NCBI GenBank assembly: GCA_963575645.1
Contig: OY754467.1
Coordinates: forward strand, 33,601,108 to 33,665,107
DNA length: 64,000 nt
Source of the DNA: Xanthostigma xanthostigma
Lineage: Eukaryota > Arthropoda > Insecta > Raphidioptera > Raphidiidae
Direction: 5' to 3'
The notes beneath the pieces were generated by a model. The model was not told the DNA's origin and did not search any database. It saw only the letters and a program-made list of their open reading frames with translations. Positions 22,311 through 32,838 of this stretch are shown piece by piece (position 1 is the stretch's first letter; each line of letters begins with the position of its first letter). A program made the translations under genes and the position numbers.

Positions 22311-22734
22311 TAGCAGTCGAATTTTTTGTCTTGTGGTCACATAAAATAATCCTGCAGAAAAATGATACGGACGCCAACCTTAAGATTTAACGGGCTTGAT
22401 ACGCACCATATAGTGTATTGTACATACATTCATACATACAATGTAGGTAGGTAACTGTCTATGAGTATATGGCAGTGTAACCTCAGCTATTAAGACAACT
22501 CGCGAGATGATTTAATTCTGAGGCGCCGTAGTCGTGCGGTGGCTCAACGACAGACAGACAGATGCTATCATTTCACTCAACTCTGCCGTCTGTCGACCTA
22601 TTGCACTGTTATTGTACCGCCCTCGGTTCGTTCAACAACGAAACTAATCACTTTATATTTTAAGCTCCGGAAGACATAATCGAACAAGGAAGCTGATTTT
22701 CGGACATACATTTATGTAAAAATTTATTGTAAAA
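22311..22734. other. No feature recognised
   Basis: Contains a palindromic phrase around CGACAGACAGACAGATG / CCGTCTGTCGAC (22545-22596), but no supported element. Confidence 0.35.
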
Positions 22735-23444
22735 CTAGCGGCCCAGTCCGGCTTCGCTCGAATTTGTAGATTGTCACCGTTTTTTTATACGTTGCAAAAT
22801 TGATATCCACGAAAAGTACTTAACATTAAAATGGGTATAGTAAGCTATCCTTAAAAGATATGCCATCACGTACTCTTCTGTAGACCTATAAAAGAGGAAC
22901 AATTCCACCATACATATTGGTTTAAAGCAGGGGTGGGCAAATCTTTTGATCGGCGGGCCACATAGGTGATGAAAATTTGACCGCGGGCCGGATGGCTGAC
23001 GAAAATTTCTTCGCGGGCCAAAAATTTGCAGAAAAAAAGATCCTCACATTCTATTTCCGCATTCGGAGAGCAAAAAATAAAAGGTCCTCACATTCCATTT
23101 CCGCATGTGGAGCGCATTCTATTTCCGCTACCTATTTTTCTAAAATTTTCTAAAATGCTTCGCGGGCCGGATGAAAGTGCGCTGCGGGCCGGATCCGGCC
23201 CGCGGGCCGCCATTTGCCCAGGCCTGGTTTAAAGGGATTAGGCAGCGTTTTCGATGAAAGTTCCCAGTCGGCTTGATTTTTTCCGAGATCTTTAACAATC
23301 ATCGTCATATTTCAACCAATTTACACAAAACATAAATGGATTATACACATAAACTTTTCTTTTGAATCACTCTGTTCGGTAGTTATTGAGTTTATCGCGC
23401 ACAGACAGACAGACGCGGCGGGGGGATTTATAATATGTAGTGAT
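22735..23444 (+). repeat. Retroelement-like repeat split by a hAT MITE
   Basis: Starts AACTAGCGGCCCAGTCCGG and resumes after the hAT insertion to end CACAGACAGACAGACGCGGC and TTATAATATGTAGTGA, a familiar 5'/3' pair of a widespread insect repeat. Removing 22928-23226 and one copy of GTTTAAAG makes it continuous. Confidence 0.6.
22928..23226. mobile_element. hAT MITE with perfect 8-bp duplication
   Basis: Ends CAGGGGTGGGCAAATC and (reverse strand) CAGGCCTGGGCAAATGG, flanked on both sides by GTTTAAAG. Interior is rich in CGGGCCGGATCCGGCCCGC-type palindromes and repeated CTCACATTC-ATTTCCGC phrases. Non-autonomous; related to 30244-30525. Confidence 0.9.
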
Positions 23445-23720
23445 TGTAATATGTCGCACTTTCATTGAACGACATTTTACAATTTTTACAATATATCTGG
23501 ATAATTTGAGGGACCGGCTCGTTAGAATGGACTCGACCCACATTTTTTTTTGGGTTGGAATCTGCTTTACGAATATGTAAATATATTAAAAGTATTTTTT
23601 TATTTTCAAGCGCTCTTTTTATAAGAAAAAAATCATAAAAGTGTGAATTTTTCAATGTTATTTTAAACATAAAATTATCCTGCTAAAAATAATTTTCAAA
23701 TAAAAGCGTTTTACACCGTC
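23445..23720. other. No supported feature
   Basis: The minus strand holds an open stretch (23428-23670) with a zinc-finger-like YCKNCKMSFNESATYYNH, but the second histidine is missing and the rest is low complexity, so no gene is called. Confidence 0.3.
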
Positions 23721-24075
23721 TTTTTAGGCGCGAATAGCGTAAGCTAAAGCGCCTATATGTACTCGCTTTGTCTGTGAATCTGTGAATCTGTGAGTCACGC
23801 TTTTTGTATCCAGCGTACAGCCCAAACGACTTAACCGATTTTAAAAAACTTTTTTTTGTTCGATTTGTCTCCGGGTAACTTAAATCCTAACGTCGCCCGA
23901 TTTTTGAATTTTTGCTCCAGAGGGGAGCAATTTAGAAAAAACGAAGTTTTTCGCTTATAACTCGCTCAATTTAAATCAGATCGGTTCGAAACCTGTCTTA
24001 AACGAAAGAGGAGAAAATTTTACATAAATTTCGTACAACAGAATTCGCCCAATCACTTTTCTTATACACATTTAT
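23721..24075 (+). repeat. Dispersed element start (AGGCGCGAATAGCG)
   Basis: A phrase run of the type found at the start of dispersed retroelement segments: TGTCTGTGAATCTGTGAGTC, CGACTTAACCGATTTT, CCAGAGGGGAGCAATTT. No coding capacity. Confidence 0.4.
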
Positions 24076-24580
24076 ATAGAAATAAATTCAATCTGATATA
24101 ACCGATAGCAAACATCTTTCGGTTATCTCTCTCTGTTGCACGGTATAACATGGTAATTTAATTATTGCGTATGTTCTGTCTTAAAATAAAATTGGTCGAT
24201 GATTTTATTTATGACAATAATAAAACAAAGGAGATAGCATTTGTTCAAAAACGGATGCCATTTGAAATATTAATAAAATGCAACGCCTTCTAAGTTAACA
24301 ATTTGAATAACTAATTATTGAACTTTGACAGATGCAAACATCACTTTTGACATTTCTTATCATTCCGACATCAAGGAAGAGCGGATTGAAACCAAATTTT
24401 GGGAGGATGTTTGATATGCAAATATGAAGTGGCCTATTGTTTTTGGGGAACATCGGCGCATGCGTAAAAGAATATATCTCTTATAATGTTGTTTTATATA
24501 ATAATAATATAGTTTTTAAAACGGTTTTTACTCTATCTATTTTTACTAGAAATTTTTGTAAATTTTTTGGGGAAAATCGG

Positions 24581-27500
24581 TGACGTCACTCTAAATCCAA
24601 TATGGCGGACTTCTAAAGATGGCGGACTAATTTTATTATGCTTTCCTACAATATGGGTATCAAATGAAAGGGCTTGCTGAGAATAACTCGAAAAATAAAG
24701 TGACGTCACTCTACATCCAATATGGCGGACTTCTAAAGATGGCGGACTAATTTTATTATGTTTTCCTACAATATGGGTATCAAATGAAAGGGCTTGCTGA
24801 GAATAACTCGAAAAATAAAGTGACATTACTCTAAATCCAATATGGCGGACTTCTAAAGATGGCGGACTAATTTTATTATGCTTTCCAACAATATGGGTAT
24901 CAAATGAAAGGGCTTGCTGAGAATAACTCGAAAAATAAAGTGACGTCACTCTAAATCCAATATGGCGGACTTCTAAAGATGGCGGACTAATTTTATTACG
25001 TTTTCCTACAATATGGGTATCAAATGAAAGGGCTTGCTGAGAATAACTCGAAAAAAAAGTGACGTCACTCTACATCCAATATGGCGGACTTCTAAAGATG
25101 GCGGACTAATTTTATTATGTTTTCCTTAAATATGGGTATCAAATGAAAGGGCTTGCTGAGAATAACTCGAAAAATAAAGTGACATTACTCTAAATCCAAT
25201 ATGGCGGACTTCTAAAGATGGCGGACTAATTTTATTATGTTTTCCTACAATATGGGTATCAAATGAAAGGGCTTGCTGAGAATAACTCGAAAAATAAAGT
25301 GACATTACTCTAAATCCAATATGGCGGACTTCTAAAGATGGCGGACTAATTTTATTATGCTTTCCTACAATATGGGTATCAAATGAAAGGGCTTGCTGAG
25401 AATAACTCGAAAAATAAAGTGACGTCACTCTACATCCAATATGGCGGACTTCTAAAGATGGCGGACTAATTTTATTATGTTTTCTTACAATATGGGTATC
25501 AAATGAAAGGGCTTGTTGAGAATAACTCGAAAAATAAAGTGACGTAACTCTAAATCCAATATGGCGGACTTCTAAAGATGGCGGACTAATTTTATTATGC
25601 TTTCCTACAATATGGGTATTAAATGAAAGGGCTTGCTGAGAATAACTCGAAAAATAAAGTGACGTCACTCTACATCCAACATGGCGGACTTCTAAAGATG
25701 GCGGACTAATTTTATTATGTTTTCCTACAATATGGGTATCAAATGAAAGGGCTTGCTGAGAATAACTCGAAAAATAAAGTGACGTCACTCTAAATCCAAT
25801 ATGGCGGACTTCTAAAGATAGCGGACTAATTTTATTATGCTTTCCTACAATATGGGTATCAAATGAAAGGGCTTGCTGAGAATAACTCGAAAAATAAAGT
25901 GACGTAACTATACATCCAATATGGCGGACTTCTAAAGATGGCGCACTAATTTTATTATGTTTTCCTACAATATGGGTATCAAATGAAAGGGCTTGCTGAG
26001 AATAACTCGAAAAATTAAGTGACATTACTCTAAATCCAATATGGCGGATTTCTAAAGATGGCGGACTAATTTTATTATGTTTTCCTACAATATGGGTATC
26101 AAATGAAAGGGCTTGCTGAGAATAACTCGAAAAATAAAGTGACATTACTCTAAATCCAATATGGCGGGCTTCTAAAGATGGCGGACTAATTTTATTATGC
26201 TTTCCAACAATATGGGTATCAAATGAAAGGGCTTGCTGAGAATAACTCGAAAAATAAAGTGACGTCACTCTAAATCCAATATGGCGGACTTCTAAAGATG
26301 GCGGACTAATTTTATTATGTTTTCTTACAATATGGGTATCAAATGAAAGGGCTTGTTGAGAATAACTCGAAAAATAAAGTGACGTAACTCTAAATCCAAT
26401 ATGGCGGACTTCTAAAGATGGCGGACTAATTTTATTATGCTTTCCTACAATATGGGTATTAAATGAAAGGGCTTGCTGAGAATAACTCGAAAAATAAAGT
26501 GACGTCACTCTACATCCAACATGGCGGACTTCTAAAGATGGCGGACTAATTTTATTATGTTTTCCTACAATATGGGTATCAAATGAAAGGGCTTGCTGAG
26601 AATAACTCGAAAAATAAAGTGACGTCACTCTAAATCCAATATGGCGGACTTCTAAAGATAGCGGACTAATTTTATTATGCTTTCCTACAATATGGGTATC
26701 AAATGAAAGGGCTTGCTGAGAATAACTCGAAAAATAAAGTGACGTAACTATACATCCAATATGGCGGACTTCTAAAGATGGCGCACTAATTTTATTATGT
26801 TTTCCTACAATATGGGTATCAAATGAAAGGGCTTGCTGAGAATAACTCGAAAAATTAAGTGACATTACTCTAAATCCAATATGGCGGATTTCTAAAGATG
26901 GCGGACTAATTTTATTATGTTTTCCTACAATATGGGTATCAAATGAAAGGGCTTGCTGAGAATAACTCGAAAAATAAAGTGACATTACTCTAAATCCAAT
27001 ATGGCGGGCTTCTAAAGATGGCGGACTAATTTTATTATGCTTTCCAACAATATGGGTATCAAATGAAAGGGCTTGCTGAGAATAACTCGAAAAATAAAGT
27101 GACGTCACTCTAAATCCAATATGGCGGACTTCTAAAGATGGCGGACTAATTTTATTATGCTTTCCATCAATATGGGTATCAAATGAAAGGGCTTGCTGAG
27201 AATAACTCGAAAAATAAAGTGACGTAACTCTAAATCCAATATGGCGGACTTCTAAAGATGGCGGACTAATTTTATTATGCTTTCCTACAATATGGGTATC
27301 AAATGAAAGGGCTTGCTGAGAATAACTCGAAAAATAAAGTGACGTCACTCTACATCCAATATGGCGGACTTCTAAAGATGGCGGACTAATTTTATTATGT
27401 TTTCCTACAATATGGGTATCAAATGAAAAGGCTTGCTGAGAATAACTCGAAAAATAAAGTGACATTACTCTAAATCCAATATGGCGGACTTCTAAAAATG

Positions 27501-27982
27501 GCGGACTAATTTTATTATGCTTTCCTACAATATGGGTATCAAATGAAAGGGCTTGCTGAGAGTAACTCGAAACATAAAGTGACGTCACTCTAAATCCAAT
27601 ATGGCGGACTTCTAAAGATGGCGGACTAATTTTATTATGCTTTCCTACAATATGGGTATCAAATGAAAGGGCTTGCTGAGAATAACTCGAAACAAAAAGT
27701 TACGTCACTCTAAATCCAATATGGCGGACTTCTAAAGATGGCGGACTAATTTTATTATGCTTTCCTACAATATGGGTATCAAATGAAAGGGCTTGCTGAA
27801 AATAACTCGAAACATAAAGTGACGTCACTCTAAATCCAATATCGCGGAGTTCTAAAGATGGCGGACTAATTTTACTATGCTTTCTTACAATATGGGTATC
27901 AAATGAAAGGGCTTGCTGAGAATAACTCGAAAAATAAAGTGACGTCACTCTAAATCCAATATGGCGGACTTCTAAAGATGGT
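24581..27982. repeat. 120-bp satellite array, about 28 monomers
   Basis: Monomers are 120 bp (one of 119 bp near 25050) with very high identity. Each contains CCAATATGGCGGAC, AAGATGGCGGAC and TATGGGTATCAAATGAAAGG. The boxed TGACGTCA word is intact in 15 of 29 positions, TGACATTA in 8, TGACGTAA in 5 and TTACGTCA in 1. Because 120 is a multiple of three and one minus frame has no stop, a minus-strand frame stays open for 820 codons (25126-27588) as 40-residue repeats (SLYFSSYSQQALSFDTHI). I regard that frame as a by-product of monomer length: there is no conserved family, and a single 1-bp deletion ends it. Confidence 0.95.
25434..27159. repeat. Exact 840-bp higher-order duplication (7 monomers)
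   Basis: Bases 25434-26319 are identical to 26274-27159, offset by exactly 840 bp, including all private monomer variants (GCTTGTTGAG, AAAGATAGCGG, GCGCACTAAT, AAAATTAAGT, GGCGGATTTC, GGCGGGCTTC). It points to a very recent unequal exchange, or an assembly duplication. Confidence 0.9.
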
Positions 27983-27989
27983 GACTAAG

Positions 27990-28190
27990 TTTTTGACGTG
28001 ATAACGTCTTATAAATTGATGAAACACCAGCTGCACGCACGAAAAAGTGTAACGTTCCATAACGTTCCGCCTGACCCTGTTTGTGTAAGCGAGAGCGCAG
28101 TAATGTATTATTAAATATGATATTCGAGCGGAATACGTTATCACGTAAAACTATCGTCCGTTAACCGACTTTACAGACAACCAATTTTTT
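27990..28190 (-). repeat. GACGTGATAACGTC inverted-end element, copy 1
   Basis: Runs from TTTTTGACGTGATAACGTC to GTCGGTTAACGG (reverse) and TTGGTTGTCTGTAAAG (reverse). Same element as 49565-49805 in the other orientation. It lies precisely between the satellite and the 247-bp array. Confidence 0.65.
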
Positions 28191-28194
28191 TATA

Positions 28195-28860
28195 TAATAA
28201 TGGTGTACTTTTTATAATGTTTTATTTTTCTACTTTACAAGAAAGTTTTCTAAAATGTTTTTTGAGGGAAAGTCGGCGCATGCGCAGAAGAGGTATAAGT
28301 TATAAAGTTGTTTGTATATAACAACGGTATACTTTTCATAACAGTTTATTATTCGATTTATTTTTACAAGAGTTTTGTATAATTTTTGGGAAAAATCGGC
28401 GCATGCGCAAAAGAGATACGCTGCCATAGTTGTTTTTTATATAATAATGGTGTACTTTTTATAATGTTTTATTATTCTACTTTACAAGAAAGTTTTGTAA
28501 AATGTTTTTTGAGGGAAAGTCGGCGCATGCGCAGAAGAGGTATAAGTTATAAAGTTGTTTGTATATAACAATGGTATACTTCTCATAACAGTTTATTATT
28601 CGATCTATTTTTACAAGAGTTTTGTATAATTTTTGGGAAAAATCGGCGCATGCGCAAAAGAGATACATGCCATCGTTGTTTTTTATATAATAATGGTGTA
28701 CTTTTTATAATGTTTTATTATTCTATTTTAAAGAAAGTTTTGTAAAAAATTCTTTGAGCTAAAGTCGGCACATATATGTTATAAAGTTGTTTTTATATAA
28801 TAATTGGGTACTTTTCATAACGGTTTATTTTTCTATCTGTTTTTACAAGAAAGTTATGAA
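28195..28860 (+). repeat. 247-bp dimeric tandem array (about 2.7 dimers)
   Basis: Two alternating half-units of 123-124 bp, each with a CGGCGCATGCGCA core: GTCGGCGCATGCGCAGAAG at 28272 and 28519, ATCGGCGCATGCGCAAAAG at 28395 and 28642, with a decayed fifth half-unit near 28764. A single half-unit is present in other copies of the host element, for example 58297-58430. Confidence 0.85.
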
Positions 28861-29020
28861 TTTTTTTTTCTAAACTCATAATTTCAGAAATATTTTGAAA
28901 ACAAATCTGTTATTCTTTTGTTCTGAAGATGTTAGTTATGTTTAATTTTTGCATGACACAATAACATATTACATAGAGAACCATGAATTTATTAAAATTA
29001 TATTTTCCTTTCTGTGTTTC

Positions 29021-29369
29021 ATTATTTTCAACTGTTATTTTTACTTAGAATAAGTAAATTAAGTTATACTATATTATTCTCCAAGTGTCGTTAAATATAT
29101 ACACCGATTTTCAAGCAAAACACCGGGGTATATGACGTAAAATTTCGCGCCTTGTAATTCTTGAATTACTTGGGCATATACTCCCACTGGTTGTTCTCTC
29201 TTATTATTAAAATGTAACACGCTTTTATTTGAAAACTTGAGGCTGTGATAAGTACGTATAAAACACCTTATTTCTAATCGGAATAAAATTATTTTAAACT
29301 TTTTGGTTCGTTTCTATTAACAACTAATAAAAGTTTGTTTAAAAATATCGTTTATTTATTTTTAAGTTG
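29021..29369. other. No feature recognised
   Basis: AT-rich, nothing supported. Confidence 0.4.
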
Positions 29370-29640
29370 TTAGTATGCTTTATTAAAAGTGCGATTTGCA
29401 TCCGGACGAAAGCCGGGCCGGTCAGTTAATTATTATAATATTTCAATATTAAAAAAATCTTTCACAAACATTAAAAATAAATAGATACTAAATATTAATT
29501 ATTTTTTATATTTTTAGATCCGTTCTGAAGAAGATCCAAATCCGGATCGAAACGTTAATGTATTAATTATATTTTTTGTTAATATATTGTCTGAAAAATT
29601 GGTCGATAATTTTATTTATTATAATATTGTATTGTGATCG
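29370..29640 (+). repeat. Dispersed element with hammerhead/Penelope-like motif
   Basis: The first part (GTGCGATTTGCATCCGGACG) is the reverse complement of 60700-60725. At 29527 CTGAAGA is followed by a GATCC/GGATC stem and GAAACG, an arrangement like the CUGANGA...GAAA core of hammerhead ribozymes reported in Penelope-like elements. One extra base at stem II and no clear stems I/III argue against activity. Confidence 0.4.
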
Positions 29641-29960
29641 GAACTACATACGTATGCAAAATTTCGGCTCAATGGGATAACGGGAAGTGGGTCAAATTTA
29701 ACTTGCAAGATTCGATGACAGACAGACACCGGGACAGGTGAAACTAAATAAAAGCTTGTAAAAAGAAATTTCTTTGCGGTGGTGAACGTTCGGTAAATTC
29801 CTGCTGAGTATAGCAGGAATGTAGTCGTTATGTTTGCGGTCGGTGTAGGAAGTATGTAATTTAAACTGCCGGTTGTATAGCAGGAAGGAATCGTCTCAAC
29901 AGGCTCCTCGTTGTTAGTCTATAACTAAGTGTCTAAAGTGAACACGCACTCCTTTTGTTT
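29641..29960. other. No feature recognised
   Basis: Retroelement-like phrase AGACAGACACCGGGACAGG near 29720; a repeated TAGCAGGAA word (29809, 29879). No supported gene. Confidence 0.35.
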
Positions 29961-29989
29961 TATATACAGGCGATTGTTAACTACCAAAA

Positions 29990-30915
29990 CAACTATGAAA
30001 TGTCCTTGTTGAGGCGCATTCAAAATAAATAGACTGAAGTAATTTCAACTCCAATTTGACAAGATGAAGAGTATCTAAACTCGTCCCATATGTGTAATTT
30101 CGAGTTTCTTTTTAATTAATGGGAACACCGCAGCCTCTAGGGCTCATTGTGCTATCTCCCAATCTCTTATATCACCCGATCCAGTATCCTCGTTCCTTGT
30201 GCAGTCCGTGGACTGGATGGTTGATATAATCTTCATTCTAGTTCAGGCCTGGGCAAATGGCGGCCCGCGGGCCGGATCCGGCCCGCAGCACAATTTTGTC
30301 CGGCCGCGAAGCATTTTATAAATTTTAGAAAAATAGTAAAGAAATAGGGAAAATATAATGTGAGGACCTTTTTTTTTTGCTTTCCAAATGCGGAACTAGA
30401 ATGGAAAGACCTTTTTTTTGCTCTGCAAAATTTTGGCCCGTGGTCAAATTTCATCAGCTATACGGCCCGCGGTCGAATTTTCATCAGCTATGTGGCCCGG
30501 CGATCAAAAGATTTGCCCGCCCCTGGTCTAGATTGTCCATAGATTATTATCTGTCTTATACGATCTAAAGCCTCGCATTCGCACAGAATATGGTAAGCTG
30601 TTTCCGTCTCCTTATTGCATTGTCTGCACTTTAAGTTCCCGTTTAACAGTCCGATTCTTTGGGGGTGTCCTTTCAGGGCTCAATATCCTGTCAGGAGGCC
30701 TACCACAAGACGAAGATCGTTCCTACTAAGCTGTAGTAGTTCTTTATTTATTTTTCGGGATGGTCCTTTAATAAATGCCTTGCCATGTTGCTGCCTGGCA
30801 ATTTGATTTCTGTATATCTTACGCTGATTTTTGATCCATTCCTTTATTTGATCCCGTACTGTACGCAATTTAGGAGTAGGTACTCCGAGGTTTTGTGCAC
30901 TGGTGCCGTTATTAA
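29990..30915 (-). pseudogene. 3' end of a non-LTR retrotransposon with RNase H domain, split by a hAT MITE
   Basis: From about 30915 down, the minus strand reads LGVPTPKLRTVRDQIKEWI, then KGPSRKINKELLQLSRNDLR, VVGLLTGY, an in-frame TGA, LKGHPQRIGLL, KCRQCNKETETAYHILCECE and ALDRI. The L-LSR-x-x-LR-x-x-x-G-LLTG core and the following C-x2-C-x8-H-x4-C knuckle are the known end of Jockey/R1/I-type elements, where an RNase H region is followed by a CCHC motif. The hAT at 30244-30525 interrupts the sequence after the last codons, and 3'-UTR-like sequence resumes to about 29990. One stop in a key spot shows it is dead. Confidence 0.75.
30244..30525. mobile_element. hAT MITE inside the LINE relic
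   Basis: Ends CAGGCCTGGGCAAATGG and (reverse strand) CAGGGGCGGGCAAATC. Same family as 22928-23226 in the opposite orientation. Flanks TTCTAGTT and GTCTAGAT share the TCTAG centre, an aged 8-bp duplication. Confidence 0.85.
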
Positions 30916-31362
30916 AAATTCACTTTTTGCATTAAAAATAGTATTAACTATACCCGCTTAATTCACAAACAAGCCTAAAATAAATATTTTCCGGCATCAA
31001 CCTATGAAGGGTAGAATACTTATTTGATATTCTATTCTTCATCCTTGTTTTATTATAATGACAAATTGGAAATCAAGAACACTAATATGACGGCAATTTG
31101 ATGACAATAACATTTTTTTTGTATTTTTTTATTTTATATGTTTTGTTAGTCAAAATTACGCATTGTTACGTTTTAACTCTTGGCTTCAAGAGTCTGTAAG
31201 CAACTAAGTAAACAAAGAGAATTATTTTTTGGTAACGGCATTGAGAATACCTCCTAATTTTATATTTATTCAATACATTAATTGGGTCTATACAATAAAT
31301 AATTAATTGATACAGTAAATTTGAAAAAACTCGGGTCGCAGTGCGAAACCCTGCCGACAATA
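30916..31362. other. No feature recognised
   Basis: AT-rich, nothing supported. Confidence 0.4.
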
Positions 31363-31987
31363 TAGTGTATTTGCTAATATAGGCAGTGTGGCTTTATTAT
31401 GTGAACTTAAACCTTTTGTTTTTGGACAAAATAAAAATTTTAACCCCTTAATGCATCCCTTAAAATAATATATTTTTCTTAATTTCAATATTACTATCAA
31501 TTTAGCAAATTAAATTCACCCTTCACTAAGTAAATCTATGTCTAGAAACTAACGTTTTCATAAAATTTTTAAGTTCGGTCCTGTCGGGCCGATTTTAATA
31601 AAATTTTGGCAGCACATTTTTATCTTTACTAATGGGTTAAATTTCAATTTTGAAACGATTCGGAGAATTTTTTCGGTATTTTTGGGCCCAAAAATATTTT
31701 TCAACCCCTAAAGCCTACCCTTAAAGTGGCCCGATTGGGCCCATTTTAAATAGGCTTCGTGCGGTGATGGATTTCAACATGTGGTCCAAATTTCATTAAA
31801 ATCAATTAACTCCTTCGAAAGTTATAGCCCGTACATATATATAACAGTACATATATAAACAGACTTTTCCAAAAATGGTGCCAAAGTGTTTAGAAGGTTA
31901 TGAAACGTCGAGAAATTTTGGTCCGACCCCTAGGTCCCGGCATCCGACCGACGCCAATAGTGTAAGTGCCTTATGGCAAATACACTA
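31363..31987. mobile_element. Possible DNA element with 12-bp inverted ends
   Basis: TAGTGTATTTGC at the left and GCAAATACACTA at the right face each other 625 bp apart, each flanked by ATA. The interior has a GGGCCCAAAA / GGGCCCATTTT pattern and retroelement-like phrases (CCAAATTTCATTAAAATC, CCGACCCCTAGG). No coding sequence. Confidence 0.4.
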
Positions 31988-32451
31988 ATAAGAACTAATT
32001 CATCGTCTTTAACTCCAGCTGTATGAGTTGAACTAGCATTAATTATAAAATTTTGCTATTGTAAGAAATGGCATTGAGAGAACGGACCAGATTAAAAATA
32101 AATATTTCGAGATGATCGCCATGTTCGTAAAGAGAACACACACAACTGACAAACGTCTTACTTTACTAGTTTGGACAGAGTTCAAAATCCAAGAATTAAT
32201 TTCAATAGAATCAGTTACAAAGTTTATTGGTATAAATTGGTTTGTTTATTGTACCAGAGATTAATTGGCAGTAATTTATTTTATGACACAAGTACACTGT
32301 TTTGCTTCATCGAACTTGAATCACTGCCTTATTATTATTGTGATATTTTGTTTCATCATGGAAAAATTAATGAAAGTTACATTGGTAATAATATTTTTTT
32401 GATTCAACGAACTAAACTTTAGCACTGTATTTTTTACTGGTAGAGTACTTA
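31988..32451. other. No feature recognised
   Basis: An 83-codon plus frame (32171-32422) has no recognisable family and AT-driven composition, so it is not called. Confidence 0.4.
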
Positions 32452-32838
32452 GCTGCACACGAAGCTGATTTTGCCCCTAGAATAACTGCTACGAGGATGG
32501 GAATGACGTCTCCGCGGGCTCACGTACGAGGTCGCAAGATTTCAAAATTAGAACCGGGGCTATTTTTCCTGCTTGTTCGTCTGCTCGTTTTGAGCAAGAA
32601 CCAATCAGGGAACGGTATCTCGTCACGTGGGCGACACAGACAAATGCTTAAAAACAAGCACGGCGTCATAGCGTATGTTCTGTTCAGAGACAATAAACGT
32701 CCACTTTTGTTCACATTCGCACCAAACCCATCCACAAAGCAGGCTTCAATACATGCATCGTTTGAAGCGAACACATAGAAGTCATCATGAAAAGTAACGC
32801 TTGAAAATTAGCAAGGTAAAACCAGCCTCGTGTGCAGC
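32452..32838. mobile_element. CTGCACACGAGG-family MITE, full copy
   Basis: Terminal repeats GCTGCACACGAAGCTGATTT and (reverse strand) GCTGCACACGAGGCTGGTTT. 387 bp with a GC-richer interior. Matches partial copies at 17876-18110 and 38471-38824 and the mini version at 20841-21009. No target duplication identified. Confidence 0.7.

Larger units (their letters stand above)
24375..29020 (+). mobile_element. Expanded copy of a dispersed element holding two tandem arrays
   Basis: Left flank (AAACCAAATTTTGGGAGGAT, TTGTTTTTGGGGAACATCGG) and right tail (GAAATATTTTGAAAACAAA, CATGACACAATAACATA) match, in order, a compact copy at 58045-58735 and reversed copies at 43020-43690 and 52680-52965. In the compact copies the two parts are about 130 bp apart; here they are separated by a 3.4-kb satellite, a 200-bp element and a 0.7-kb array. 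The superfamily is unknown and no protein is encoded. Confidence 0.65.

Noticed and set aside
22545..22596. CRISPR-like or regulatory palindrome around GACAGACAGACAG
   Set aside because: A single imperfect palindrome with simple-sequence content; no repeat/spacer pattern anywhere in the window.
23428..23670. Zinc-finger-like segment YCKNCKMSFNESATYYNH on the minus strand
   Set aside because: Only one C-x2-C and one histidine are present, the second histidine is missing, and the rest of the frame is low complexity.
25126..27588. 820-codon minus-strand frame as a repeat protein gene
   Set aside because: It coincides exactly with the 120-bp satellite. A monomer length divisible by three with one stop-free frame gives such a frame automatically, and a 1-bp change near 25050 ends it. 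Kept only as a finding to test.
30680..30868. 62-codon minus frame as a host gene
   Set aside because: Its sequence is the RNase H/CCHC end of a non-LTR retrotransposon and continues past an in-frame stop.
32171..32422. 83-codon plus-strand frame
   Set aside because: AT-driven composition, no domain, no splice or promoter context.
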